Of a stretch of DNA of 32,866 nucleotides, positions 24,202-31,995 are shown one piece after another. Origin of the DNA: Kiritimatiellia bacterium (GTDB taxonomy: Bacteria; Verrucomicrobiota; Kiritimatiellia; RFP12; UBA1067); contig JAFRBA010000100.1 in NCBI GenBank assembly GCA_017405115.1, positions 1 through 32,866 on the forward strand. The letters are read 5' to 3'. Under the pieces are notes generated by a model. That model searched no databases and was not told the DNA's origin. It was given only the letters and a program-made list of their open reading frames with translations. The position numbers were made by a program, and so were the translations under genes. How positions within the stretch are numbered: position 1 is the first letter of the stretch; every line of letters starts with the position of its first letter.

Positions 24202-25935
24202 ATGGGCAACTTCTACGAAGACAACAAGGACATCTCGGCGACGATTGACGCGCTCGACCTCTCGGAGGTCGCAACGCTGCTGGAGGAAAACTTCCGCTTC
24301 GCCGATGAGTACGACTTCGCGCCGAAGGACGCGGCGTCGGCGATCGACAACTACAAGCGGGCGCTCTCGCTCTGCGGCGACATCTGCGCGAACCGCATAG
24401 CGCCGACGGCGGAGGAGACCGACAAGGTCGGCAACGTCCTGAACGACGACGGGTCCGTCACGTACACGCCGGGCATACGCCTCGCCATCAAGCTCCTCGG
24501 AGGCTCCGGGCTCATGGGCGCGACGATCCCATACCGCCTCGGCGGGCTCAACATGCCGTGCGTGGTGCTGACGGCCCTCAACGACATCGTCTCCCGCGCA
24601 GACGCGTCTCTCATGAACATGTTCGGCCTCCAGGGCATCGCGGAGACGATCAACGCGTTCGCCGACGAGGACCTGAAGCAGAAGTATGTGCCGAAGCTCG
24701 TGACGGGCGAGTACACAGGCGCGATGGTCCTCACGGAGCCGGACGCCGGCAGCGACCTGCAGAGCGTCAAGGTCTCCGCGCACCAGGACGCGGACGGCAA
24801 CTGGTTCGTGAACGGCGTCAAGCGCTTCATCACGAACGGATGCGGCGACGTGCTGATCGTCCTCGCGCGCACCGAGCCCGAGTTCTCCGACGGGCGCGGG
24901 CTGAGCTGCCTGCTCGTCGAGAAGGGGCCGTGGGTCAAGGTCCGCCGCCTCGAGCACAAGCTCGGCATCAACGGCTCGCCCACTTGCGAGCTCGTGTTCA
25001 ACGAGGCGCCTGCGAGGCTCATAGGCCTGCGCAAGCGCGGCCTCATCACCTACATCATGGCCCTCATGAACGGCGCGCGCATGGGCATCGCCGCTCAGGG
25101 CACCGGAATCGGCGAGGCCGCATACCGTGCCGCGCGCGACTACGCGGCGAGCCGGAAGCAGTTCGGCACTACAATCGACGCGTTCCCCGCTGTGCGTGAG
25201 CTTCTCTCCGGCATGTCCGTGGACGTGCAGGCCAGCCGCGCGCTCGCCTACTACGCGGCGAAGTGCGTCGACATGGAGTCCGGCCTCTCACGCGCGTTCG
25301 AGAAAGCGAAGGGCACGCCTGAGGCGCCGGCCCTGCGCGCGAGGATGAAGCTCTACTCCGGGTTCAACAAGATGCTCACGCCGATGGCGAAGTACTTCGC
25401 CTCCGAGATGTCGATGCGCGTCTCGAACGGCGCGGTCGCGGTGCTGGGAGGGTCCGGCTACATGAAGGACTACCCCGTCGAGCGCTACCTGCGCGACGCG
25501 CGCATCACGACGATATACGAGGGCACCTCGCAGCTGCAGGTCGTCGCGGCGATCGCCGGCGTGACCGGCGGGCTCGTCAAGGCTGTCGTGGACGACATCC
25601 TCGGGGAGGGATGGGCGTCGGCCCATCCGCGCATGGAGGCGCTTCTCGCGTCGCTGGACGAGGCGATCGCATACGTGAAGGGCCGCGACGACGCCAAGGA
25701 CTACCACGACCTCTCGGCGCGGCGGCTTGTCGACGCCGGCATCGCCCTCGTCGTGGCCGCCCTGTTCGTGATGCTTGAGGAGAAGGGCGTCACCGGAAAG
25801 CACGAGGCGCTTTGGTACTGGCTGAACCTGGAGTTCCCGCGCGTGCGCGCCGGTCTGGAGGTCGTCAAGGGCGGCTATGCCGGCGCCGTGGCCGACTTCG
25901 AGGCTCTTGCGCCGGCGGTTCCGAATCTCGATTGA
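24202..25935 (+). CDS. Acyl-CoA dehydrogenase
   Basis: This 577-aa FAD enzyme introduces a C2-C3 double bond into an acyl-CoA, or reduces one in the reverse direction, passing electrons to ETF. Signature LTEPDAGSD is at about residues 177-185. The flavin-binding region includes RFITNGCGDV, and the catalytic base is E440 in TIYEGTSQLQ. An extra C-terminal helical domain (about 455-577) makes it longer than the usual 380-aa short-chain enzymes and typical of the extended class (PF12806-like tail). The ATG lies 3 bp after etfA. Substrate unknown: no thiolase, crotonase or acyl-CoA synthetase is present in the window. Confidence 0.92.
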   Translation: MGNFYEDNKDISATIDALDLSEVATLLEENFRFADEYDFAPKDAASAIDNYKRALSLCGDICANRIAPTAEETDKVGNVLNDDGSVTYTPGIRLAIKLLGGSGLMGATIPYRLGGLNMPCVVLTALNDIVSRADASLMNMFGLQGIAETINAFADEDLKQKYVPKLVTGEYTGAMVLTEPDAGSDLQSVKVSAHQDADGNWFVNGVKRFITNGCGDVLIVLARTEPEFSDGRGLSCLLVEKGPWVKVRRLEHKLGINGSPTCELVFNEAPARLIGLRKRGLITYIMALMNGARMGIAAQGTGIGEAAYRAARDYAASRKQFGTTIDAFPAVRELLSGMSVDVQASRALAYYAAKCVDMESGLSRAFEKAKGTPEAPALRARMKLYSGFNKMLTPMAKYFASEMSMRVSNGAVAVLGGSGYMKDYPVERYLRDARITTIYEGTSQLQVVAAIAGVTGGLVKAVVDDILGEGWASAHPRMEALLASLDEAIAYVKGRDDAKDYHDLSARRLVDAGIALVVAALFVMLEEKGVTGKHEALWYWLNLEFPRVRAGLEVVKGGYAGAVADFEALAPAVPNLD

Positions 25936-25945
25936 GGCAGGTGCC

Positions 25946-26602
25946 ATGAGCGTGGTCGACATACTTGGTTCGACGGGCGTGGTCCCGGTGATCGTCATAG
26001 AGCGCGAGGAGCAGGCCGTTCCGCTCGCCCGCGCGCTCGTGAAGGGCGGGCTGTCCGTTCTCGAGGTGACTTTCCGCACGGCCGCGGCGGCGGATGCCAT
26101 AGCGGCAATCCGCAGCGATGTTCCCGAGGCCGTTGTCGGCGCGGGCACCCTCATATCGGTCGACCAGGTGCGAGCGGCAAAGAAGGCCGGCGCCGCGTTC
26201 GGCGTGGCGCCGGGCTTCGACCCTGCGATTGTCGACGAGGCAAGGGCCAAGCTCCTGCCGTTCTGCCCGGGCGTCGCGACGGCGAGCGAGCTCTCGCAGG
26301 CGCTGACTGCCGGGTGCGACCTGGTGAAGTTCTTTCCTGCGGAGGCCGCGGGCGGCGTGAAGATGATCCGCAACCTTCTCGGGGCGTTCCGCTTCACCGG
26401 GGTGAGGTTCATGCCGACCGGCGGCGTGAGTGCCGCGAACCTGGCCGACTACCTGGCGGTGCCGGAGGTCCTGTGCTGCGGAGGCACGTGGATCGTCCCG
26501 AAGGCTGCGCTTGAGGCCGGCGACTACGCGGCGATAGAGAGGCTCGCGGCCGAGGCGTCCGCGATAGTCAAGGGCGTGCGTCGGAACATTGACCTCGCGT
26601 AG
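25946..26602 (+). CDS. eda: 2-keto-3-deoxy-6-phosphogluconate aldolase
   Basis: This 218-aa class I aldolase of the KDPG/KHG family cleaves KDPG to pyruvate and glyceraldehyde-3-phosphate, the last step of Entner-Doudoroff and uronate breakdown. Visible motifs are PVIVIE at the N-terminus, the catalytic E40 in LEVTFRT, VGAGTL, and Schiff-base lysine K128 in LVKFFPAE. TGGVS and CCGGTWIVPK form the phosphate-binding end. The frame is open upstream to 25877, but ATG 25946, 10 nt after the preceding stop and with GAGGCAGG upstream, gives a family-length protein. A carbohydrate aldolase in an ETF/acyl-CoA dehydrogenase operon is unexpected; it links functionally to the ExuT-like carrier. Confidence 0.95.
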   Translation: MSVVDILGSTGVVPVIVIEREEQAVPLARALVKGGLSVLEVTFRTAAAADAIAAIRSDVPEAVVGAGTLISVDQVRAAKKAGAAFGVAPGFDPAIVDEARAKLLPFCPGVATASELSQALTAGCDLVKFFPAEAAGGVKMIRNLLGAFRFTGVRFMPTGGVSAANLADYLAVPEVLCCGGTWIVPKAALEAGDYAAIERLAAEASAIVKGVRRNIDLA

Positions 26603-28397
26603 CCGATCGGTTGCAAGGCGGCTCGTCGCCTGCCTGTCGCAGTTCGCCGAGAGGGAAGGGCTGCTGCGCGTCGATGTGCTGCTCCTCGCGACCCTCCTTG
26701 CCGGCGCGTTCGTCACGGGCGTCGGCTTCTTCTTCGGAAAGGTCTGCTCGCCCTGGACGCTACGCGTCCTTTTCCCCGCTGTCTTCCTCTGCGCTCTCAT
26801 CCTTTCGCCGAAGCGCGCCCTTGCCTTTCTCGGCTTCTCCTGCGCCGCGCTGCTCCTGACGTGCTTCACTTATCCCTATGTCGGGTCGGACGTGGCGAAC
26901 TACCATTTGCCGATGCAGTGCCTGCTGATCGACGGATGGAACCCCGTGTTCGACTCGACCCTCGAGAAGTTCTCCCGCGTTGCGGGAGACTCCGGGTTCT
27001 CACATGTGCATGCGCTGTTCCTGCCCAAGTTCCATTCCCTCTGCGGTGCGCTCGTGGCCCTTGCCGCAGGGCTCTGCATCGGCGATTCATTCTTGAACTA
27101 CGTCCTCCTCCTAGCGCTTTCCGTAGTATCCTTCAGGTTCTCTCGCGAGGTCTTCGGATGCGGACGCCCCCTGTGCGCCGTCTTCTCGGCCTGTTGCGCG
27201 CTCTCCGTGAAGCTTTCTTCGGCGTTCGACGGGCTCGTCGAGTACGTGATGTATTCGGCCTTTGCTACCATGTTGTTCTCCGCCGTCCTCTGGCGCCGCA
27301 GCCGCCTCCTGGGCGACCTCGCCATGTTTGTTATGTCGGCGGCGGCCTGCGCGCTTTCGAAGACTAACGGACTTGTCAACGTCGTGCTGGTTTGCTTGGT
27401 GATGCTCCTGCTGGAGCGGAGGAGGAAGTCGTTCCTCCGCGCAATGCTTGCCCTTGGAGTCGTGGTTCTCGTCGTCGGCGCCCATCCGCTGCTTACCAAC
27501 TGGATCCAGTACGGTTCGCCTTTCTACCCCACGATGACATTCGACCCGAACGTCGCCGTCATGGACGTCACGAACGACTTTGCCTCGAACGCCGACGGGT
27601 CTCGCATGGGCTACCTGGCGCGGATTGTCTACGCCTGGGTCTCGAAGCCTCTCGCGGTCAAGGCCTGCGCCTGGTACTATGGACAGCCTGGGTTCAGTCC
27701 GTCCTTCTACGTCTTCGGCGGCGTCGGCGGCTACGGCTACGTCTTCGGTGTCCTGCTGGCGATGAGCCTCCTCGCCTGCATTCTTTCGAAGCGGAACGTC
27801 GTTACGGCGATGATCGTCCTGGTATTCGTCACTGCGAACTTCGCGCCGCTGAAGTACATTGGGTACTCGCGCTACTTCCTGCAGATCAGGCTCATCCCCA
27901 TCTTGGCTGCCTTCAATCTGCTCGCGTTCCCCAACGCGCTATGCCTGCGCCTCGGCGCCGCATTCCACCGCGCAGCGTCCTCCGCGTTCGTGTTAGTCGT
28001 GGCCGGATGCTGCTTCCTGCTGATCCTGAGGTCGGCCTCCGGCGGACTCCGCCTGCTCGCGACGGAGTCCGTTCGCCAGGCCGAGCTGCGCAGGATGGCC
28101 GCCGAGTCCCGCGTGTGGAAGATCCCTGCCGAGGCGTGCGGCCGATATGCCCTGCGTAAGGTCGCCGGATTCAACGGCGTGGACCTCCGCTGCGAAGGGG
28201 ACTTTCCGGAGGCATCCGCGACGTCCGACCCGCTGCTCCTGTCGTCGAGGGACGTCCGGAAGGCCGTGGGCGAGATCAACAGGCGCTATCCGTTCGGGGG
28301 CCCAATTTCCCAGATGCTGCATTTCGACTGGCTTGGAGGGGTCTCCGCCGCGTTCAAGGTGAGGCCGAACTTCTGCGCAGAAGGAGGGGTGAGATGA
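26589..28397 (+). CDS. Multi-spanning membrane protein, GT-C glycosyltransferase-like
   Basis: This protein of about 602 aa has about ten or more hydrophobic segments from residue 30 to about 490, and a soluble C-terminus of about 100 residues. After the second or third membrane segment comes YVGSDVANYHLPMQ (about residue 98), resembling the acidic loop motif of GT-C enzymes that use polyprenyl-phosphate sugars. The next gene overlaps by ATGA and encodes a GT2 enzyme of the type that makes such donors. Together they suggest transfer of a sugar to a glycan, lipid or protein on the outer face of the membrane. The start is uncertain: the only in-frame option near the front is TTG 26589, overlapping the aldolase stop by 14 bp, with a weak AAGGG about 14 nt upstream; GTG 26676 is an alternative. 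No family is assigned with certainty. Confidence 0.65.
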   Translation: MTSRSRSVARRLVACLSQFAEREGLLRVDVLLLATLLAGAFVTGVGFFFGKVCSPWTLRVLFPAVFLCALILSPKRALAFLGFSCAALLLTCFTYPYVGSDVANYHLPMQCLLIDGWNPVFDSTLEKFSRVAGDSGFSHVHALFLPKFHSLCGALVALAAGLCIGDSFLNYVLLLALSVVSFRFSREVFGCGRPLCAVFSACCALSVKLSSAFDGLVEYVMYSAFATMLFSAVLWRRSRLLGDLAMFVMSAAACALSKTNGLVNVVLVCLVMLLLERRRKSFLRAMLALGVVVLVVGAHPLLTNWIQYGSPFYPTMTFDPNVAVMDVTNDFASNADGSRMGYLARIVYAWVSKPLAVKACAWYYGQPGFSPSFYVFGGVGGYGYVFGVLLAMSLLACILSKRNVVTAMIVLVFVTANFAPLKYIGYSRYFLQIRLIPILAAFNLLAFPNALCLRLGAAFHRAASSAFVLVVAGCCFLLILRSASGGLRLLATESVRQAELRRMAAESRVWKIPAEACGRYALRKVAGFNGVDLRCEGDFPEASATSDPLLLSSRDVRKAVGEINRRYPFGGPISQMLHFDWLGGVSAAFKVRPNFCAEGGVR

Positions 28398-29329
28398 AGA
28401 CAGCGGTTCTGATTCCATGCTGCAACGAGGCCATGACGATAGGGAAGGTCGTGCAGGACTTCCGGAGGGAGCTGCCCGACGCCACCGTGTGGGTCTACGA
28501 CAACAACAGCACCGACGGCTCGACGGAGATCGCGGCCAGGAGCGGCGCCATCGTGCGCCTGGTCCCGCAGCAGGGCAAGGGTTTCGTGGTGCGGCGGATG
28601 TTCAGGGAGGTCGAGGCGGACGTCTACGTGATGGTCGACGGGGACGACACGTACCCAGCCGAAGACGTCCACAAATTGATTGCGCCGATTGCCGCGGGCG
28701 GCGTGGACATGGTGAACGGCGACAGGCTCTCGTCCACATATGCGGAGGAGAACAAGCGCTTCGGGCACGGCTTCGGCAACGCGCTCGTCTGCGCGCTGAT
28801 CCGCTTTCTGTGGCGGCGCCGGGTCCGTGACGTCATGACGGGCTATCGCGCGTTCTCGAGGTTCTTCGTGAAGACGTGCCCGGTCCTCTCCAACGGCTTC
28901 GAGGTTGAGACCGAGATGACGATCCACACGATTGACAAGCGCATGTCGCTGGTGGAGGTTCCTGTGCAGTACAGGGACCGGCAGAAGGGGAGCATGTCGA
29001 AGCTGAACACGGTTTCGGACGGAATCAAGGTCATACGCACGGTGTCTAGTCTCTTCAGGCTCTATCGTCCGCAGTGCTTCTACTCGGCGGTGGGGCTTCT
29101 CTTCGGCCTCGCAGGGCTTGCAATGTTCTCGTCCGTCTTCGCGGAGTACATTGAGACAGGCCTTGTCCCCCGCCAGCCGACGCTCATAGTTTCCGTGCTG
29201 TTCTTCATCGTCGCGATACTGTCCTGGATGTGCGGGCTCATCCTTGGCGCCATAAAGCGCCAGCTGGACCAGGTCTTCGAATTGATGGCTCTAAGCCGGC
29301 CCGGGCCGGCTCCTGGCTGTGGGGCTTGA
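28394..29329 (+). CDS. GT2 polyprenyl-phosphate glycosyltransferase-like, membrane-anchored
   Basis: This 311-aa protein has a GT-A domain at about residues 1-215: VLIPCCNEAMTIGKV, YDNNSTDGS, QQGKGFVVRRM, VDGDDTYPAED (DxD-type) and VRDVMTGYRAFS. Two hydrophobic segments follow at about 225-250 and 262-287. This layout matches the DPM1/GtrB-like group that loads a sugar onto polyprenyl phosphate. Its ATG overlaps the stop of the GT-C-like gene (ATGA) and has a strong GAAGGAGGGG site. It is the last gene before a promoter-bearing gap, so it probably ends the etf operon. Sugar unknown. Confidence 0.88.
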   Translation: MKTAVLIPCCNEAMTIGKVVQDFRRELPDATVWVYDNNSTDGSTEIAARSGAIVRLVPQQGKGFVVRRMFREVEADVYVMVDGDDTYPAEDVHKLIAPIAAGGVDMVNGDRLSSTYAEENKRFGHGFGNALVCALIRFLWRRRVRDVMTGYRAFSRFFVKTCPVLSNGFEVETEMTIHTIDKRMSLVEVPVQYRDRQKGSMSKLNTVSDGIKVIRTVSSLFRLYRPQCFYSAVGLLFGLAGLAMFSSVFAEYIETGLVPRQPTLIVSVLFFIVAILSWMCGLILGAIKRQLDQVFELMALSRPGPAPGCGA

Positions 29330-29367
29330 CCTATGGGCGATTCTTCGTTACATGTCCGCCCGCCCAA

Positions 29368-29406
29368 AAAACCGCGTGACGCAGTTGCCATTATGGCGGC
29401 GGTTTT
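29368..29406. repeat. Inverted repeat AAAACCGC/GCGGTTTT
   Basis: AAAACCGC (29368-29375) and GCGGTTTT (29399-29406) are perfect inverted arms, with a small GCCA-TTA-TGGC hairpin between. The structure covers the -35 of the next promoter, and its right arm ends in TTTT. It could terminate the upstream operon or act as an operator. Confidence 0.45.
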
Positions 29407-29414
29407 GGTAAAAT
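29385..29414 (+). promoter_or_regulatory. Promoter, -35 and extended -10, leaderless start
   Basis: TTGCCA (29385-29390), an 18-bp spacer and TAAAAT (29409-29414) preceded by TGG. The -10 ends 7 nt before ATG 29422, so transcription should begin at or within 1 nt of the start codon. No SD is present. Confidence 0.68.
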
Positions 29415-29421
29415 ACCGCGT

Positions 29422-30543
29422 ATGAAGAAACTGATCCTCGCATCAGTCGCCGTGGCAGTCGCCTCGGCGGCGTGGTCAACCGATTTCGGGTGCCTGTCCG
29501 ACGGACGTCAGACGCGCCTGTACCGTCTCGTCGGCGCCGGCGGGCTCATACTGGACGTCTCGGACTACGGCGGGCGCGTGGTTCGCGTCTATGCTCCGGA
29601 CAGGTATGGGAATCTCGCCGACGTAACCCTTGGCTGGAACACGGCGGCGGAGTACGAGAAGTTCGGGTTCTCGATGGGGACCCTCATAGGCCGGTACGGC
29701 AACCGAATAGCCAACGGGCGCTTCACGCTCGACGGCAACACGTACCAGCTCCCCCTGAACGAGGTGACCGAGACGCGCAACTGCAATCTGCACGGCGGGC
29801 CGAAGGGCTGGGACAAGAAGGTGTGGAAGGCGCGGCTCTTCCGCGACGGGGACACTCCCGGCATTGAGCTGACGTGCGTCTCGCCAGACGGGGAGATGGG
29901 ATTTCCGGGAACTGTGACATGCAAGGTCACCTACCGGGTCCTGCCGGACAACGTGTGGACCATCGACTACGAGGCGACGACCGACAAGCCGACTGTGCTG
30001 AATCTTACGCACCACTCCTACTGGAACCTCGCGGGCGAGGCCAGCGGCGACGTGCTCGGGCAGGAGCTCACCGTCTTCGCCGACTTCTACACGCAGACCG
30101 ACGCCGGGCTCATCCCGACGAAGGACGCGCCGGTGAAGGGGACGGGGTTCGACTTCACCGCACCGCGCGCGATCGGGTCGATGGCCGCGTGGATGGCCGG
30201 CGAGCCCACGCTTCGCGCGATGAACAGCTGGTACGACCACAACTTCGTCCTGCGCGGCAAGGCCGGCGGGCTGCATCCCGCGGCGACGATGCGCGACCCG
30301 GTCTCGGGACGGCAGCTGGAGATCTGGACGACCGAGCCGTGCATGCAGATGTACGGCGCGCAGAACATGGACGGCACGCTTCCCGCCAAGGCCGCGGGCA
30401 AGACCTATCCAAAGTACGCGGGCGTGGCGCTTGAGACGCAGCACTACCCCGACTCCCCGAACAGGGCTGACTTCCCGTCGACGGTACTGCGTCCCGGCGA
30501 GACTTTCCGCAGCCGCACCGAGTACAGGTTCTCCGCGCGGTAG
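29422..30543 (+). CDS. galM: Exported aldose 1-epimerase
   Basis: This 373-aa mutarotase interconverts alpha and beta anomers of aldoses. An N-terminal signal peptide (MKKLILASVAVAVASAAWS) indicates export, unlike the cytoplasmic E. coli enzyme but common in gut glycan degraders. Catalytic features are the NLHGG histidine (H124), H197/H198 in LTHHSYWNLAG and the general base E338 in ALETQHYPDSPN. Length after signal removal is normal for the family. Its mRNA is predicted to be leaderless. The GspF-type gene follows after 21 bp and may be read from the same promoter, though the functions are not obviously related. Confidence 0.93.
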   Translation: MKKLILASVAVAVASAAWSTDFGCLSDGRQTRLYRLVGAGGLILDVSDYGGRVVRVYAPDRYGNLADVTLGWNTAAEYEKFGFSMGTLIGRYGNRIANGRFTLDGNTYQLPLNEVTETRNCNLHGGPKGWDKKVWKARLFRDGDTPGIELTCVSPDGEMGFPGTVTCKVTYRVLPDNVWTIDYEATTDKPTVLNLTHHSYWNLAGEASGDVLGQELTVFADFYTQTDAGLIPTKDAPVKGTGFDFTAPRAIGSMAAWMAGEPTLRAMNSWYDHNFVLRGKAGGLHPAATMRDPVSGRQLEIWTTEPCMQMYGAQNMDGTLPAKAAGKTYPKYAGVALETQHYPDSPNRADFPSTVLRPGETFRSRTEYRFSAR

Positions 30544-30564
30544 TCCGGGAGGAGAGGACTGCCA

Positions 30565-31791
30565 ATGGGCTACGCGAACAGGAAGTCGTCATCATCGGGT
30601 CCGGCGCCGGCCGCGCCGAAGGCCGTTGCGCCGGCGCCTGCCAAGGCCGAGGCCAAGGCCGGCTCGAAGCCAAGGGCCTCCTCGCCCAAGACGCCGGGCA
30701 GAAAGTCTGGCTCGGTGTGGAACATGCAGATCGGCGGGGCGAAGCAGAAGACAGACATGAAGCGCGTGGAGGTGCTTCTGTTCGTCTCGGAGCTCGCCGA
30801 CCTCCTTGAGGCCGGCATGACGCTTGGCCAGGCGCTGCAGGCGCTCGCCAGCCAGGGGGAGGAGCTCAGCGCGCAGCGCTACGTGTGCCAGGACCTCTGC
30901 GACCGCATCGTGCGCGGCGAGAGCTTTTCCGACGCCTGCGCCCACCATCCAAAGACGTTTCCCCCGCTGTTCTCCAACATGCTCCGCGCCGGCGAGGCGT
31001 CCGGCGCCATGGTCGAGGTGCTGCGGCGCCTCGGCGACCACTACGAGCGCGACGACAACATGAGGGGCAAGATAAAGAGCGCCCTCACCTATCCCGTCAT
31101 AGTGCTCGTCTTCGGCGTCTTCGCCGTGATCGCCGCGCTCGTGTGGATCATCCCCAAGTTCCAGAAGGTGTTCGACTCGATGGGGGCGTCGCTTCCGCTT
31201 CCAACGCAGATACTCATCGGAATGAGCCACACTCTCATCGAATACGGGTGGCTCATGGCCATAGGCCTGGTGATCGTCGTCATCTGGTTCCGCAAATGGA
31301 AGACGACGCCCGCCGGGATGCGCAAGATTGACTCCTGGAAGCTGCGCGCGCCGCTTATCAAGGGGATAGTGGCGGCGGGGGCGTACTCGTCGCTCGCCTA
31401 CACGCTGAAGACGCTGCTCACCAACGGCGTGAACGTGCTGCAGGCTCTCAAGATATGCGAGGAGACGTGCGGGAACGCCGTCATCGGCGACGCCCTGAAG
31501 ACCGCGCGCCAGCGCGTCACCGACGGAACGACGATCTCGGGGCCGCTTGCGTCGTCGGGAGTGTTCCCCCGCATGATGACCGACATGCTCGCGGTCGGCG
31601 AGCAGGCCGGCGACATGCCATCGTCGCTGGAGCACATAGGAAAGCGCTACCAGAAGGACATGGACCGCAACATCGCGTCGTTCACGAACGCGCTGGAGCC
31701 GATACTCATCGTGGCGATCGCCGGCGTGGTCGGCTTCGTCGCGATCGCCATTCTCATGGCCGTCTTCAAGGTGTCGAGCTCGCTTGGGTGA
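30565..31791 (+). CDS. Type II secretion/type IV pilus inner-membrane protein GspF/PilC
   Basis: This 408-aa protein is a platform protein of a type II secretion or type IV pilus machine in the inner membrane. An unusual Ala/Lys/Pro/Ser-rich N-terminal segment (about residues 1-55) precedes the usual two T2SSF domains (about 68-190 and 270-395). Membrane helices lie after each (YPVIVLVFGVFAVIAALVW at about 174-192, one near 225-245, and a C-terminal one near 385-402). Family motifs are LADLLEAGMTLGQAL, MLRAGEASGAMVEVL and MLAVGEQAGDMPSSLE. GGAGGAGAGG lies before the ATG. It follows galM by 21 bp. No GspE ATPase or pseudopilin gene is adjacent within the window; these may lie elsewhere. Confidence 0.92.
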   Translation: MGYANRKSSSSGPAPAAPKAVAPAPAKAEAKAGSKPRASSPKTPGRKSGSVWNMQIGGAKQKTDMKRVEVLLFVSELADLLEAGMTLGQALQALASQGEELSAQRYVCQDLCDRIVRGESFSDACAHHPKTFPPLFSNMLRAGEASGAMVEVLRRLGDHYERDDNMRGKIKSALTYPVIVLVFGVFAVIAALVWIIPKFQKVFDSMGASLPLPTQILIGMSHTLIEYGWLMAIGLVIVVIWFRKWKTTPAGMRKIDSWKLRAPLIKGIVAAGAYSSLAYTLKTLLTNGVNVLQALKICEETCGNAVIGDALKTARQRVTDGTTISGPLASSGVFPRMMTDMLAVGEQAGDMPSSLEHIGKRYQKDMDRNIASFTNALEPILIVAIAGVVGFVAIAILMAVFKVSSSLG

Positions 31792-31926
31792 GCTGGCGCA
31801 AGCCATGCTGCACCGCCGAAGGTCCTCTCTCTCGCACGTCTGCCCGTCTTGTCGGCCATGGGCCGCGCACGCAATCACGACAGGGCGGCACCGTAAGCGA
31901 GATCATCGACAAGGGAGGGTGATTTT

Positions 31927-31947
31927 AAGTGGAAAGTGGAAAGTGGA
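31927..31947 (+). repeat. Three perfect tandem heptanucleotides AAGTGGA
   Basis: AAGTGGA is repeated three times without change inside the 200-bp gap between the GspF gene and the next gene. The rest of the gap (31792-31926) shows nothing I recognise. Confidence 0.85.
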
Positions 31948-31956
31948 AAAGAGAAG

Positions 31957-31995
31957 ATGAATGCTAAGAGGGGGAATATGGTAGTTAGGCCATGA
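31957..31995 (+). other. Possible 12-codon leader ORF
   Basis: ATG 31957 opens a 12-residue frame (MNAKRGNMVVRP) whose TGA overlaps the ATG of the next gene (ATGA at 31992-31995). The layout would allow translational coupling after the heptad repeat. A purine-rich stretch precedes it, but the SD is weak and it may be chance. Confidence 0.25.

Noticed and set aside
23143..24957. 604-codon antisense open frame opposite etfA and the acyl-CoA dehydrogenase
   Set aside because: It crosses a gene junction and has no recognisable domain.
31804..31959. Possible small gene of about 51 codons after the GspF gene
   Set aside because: Arg-rich product without a ribosome site; it runs through the heptad repeat and resembles no pseudopilin.
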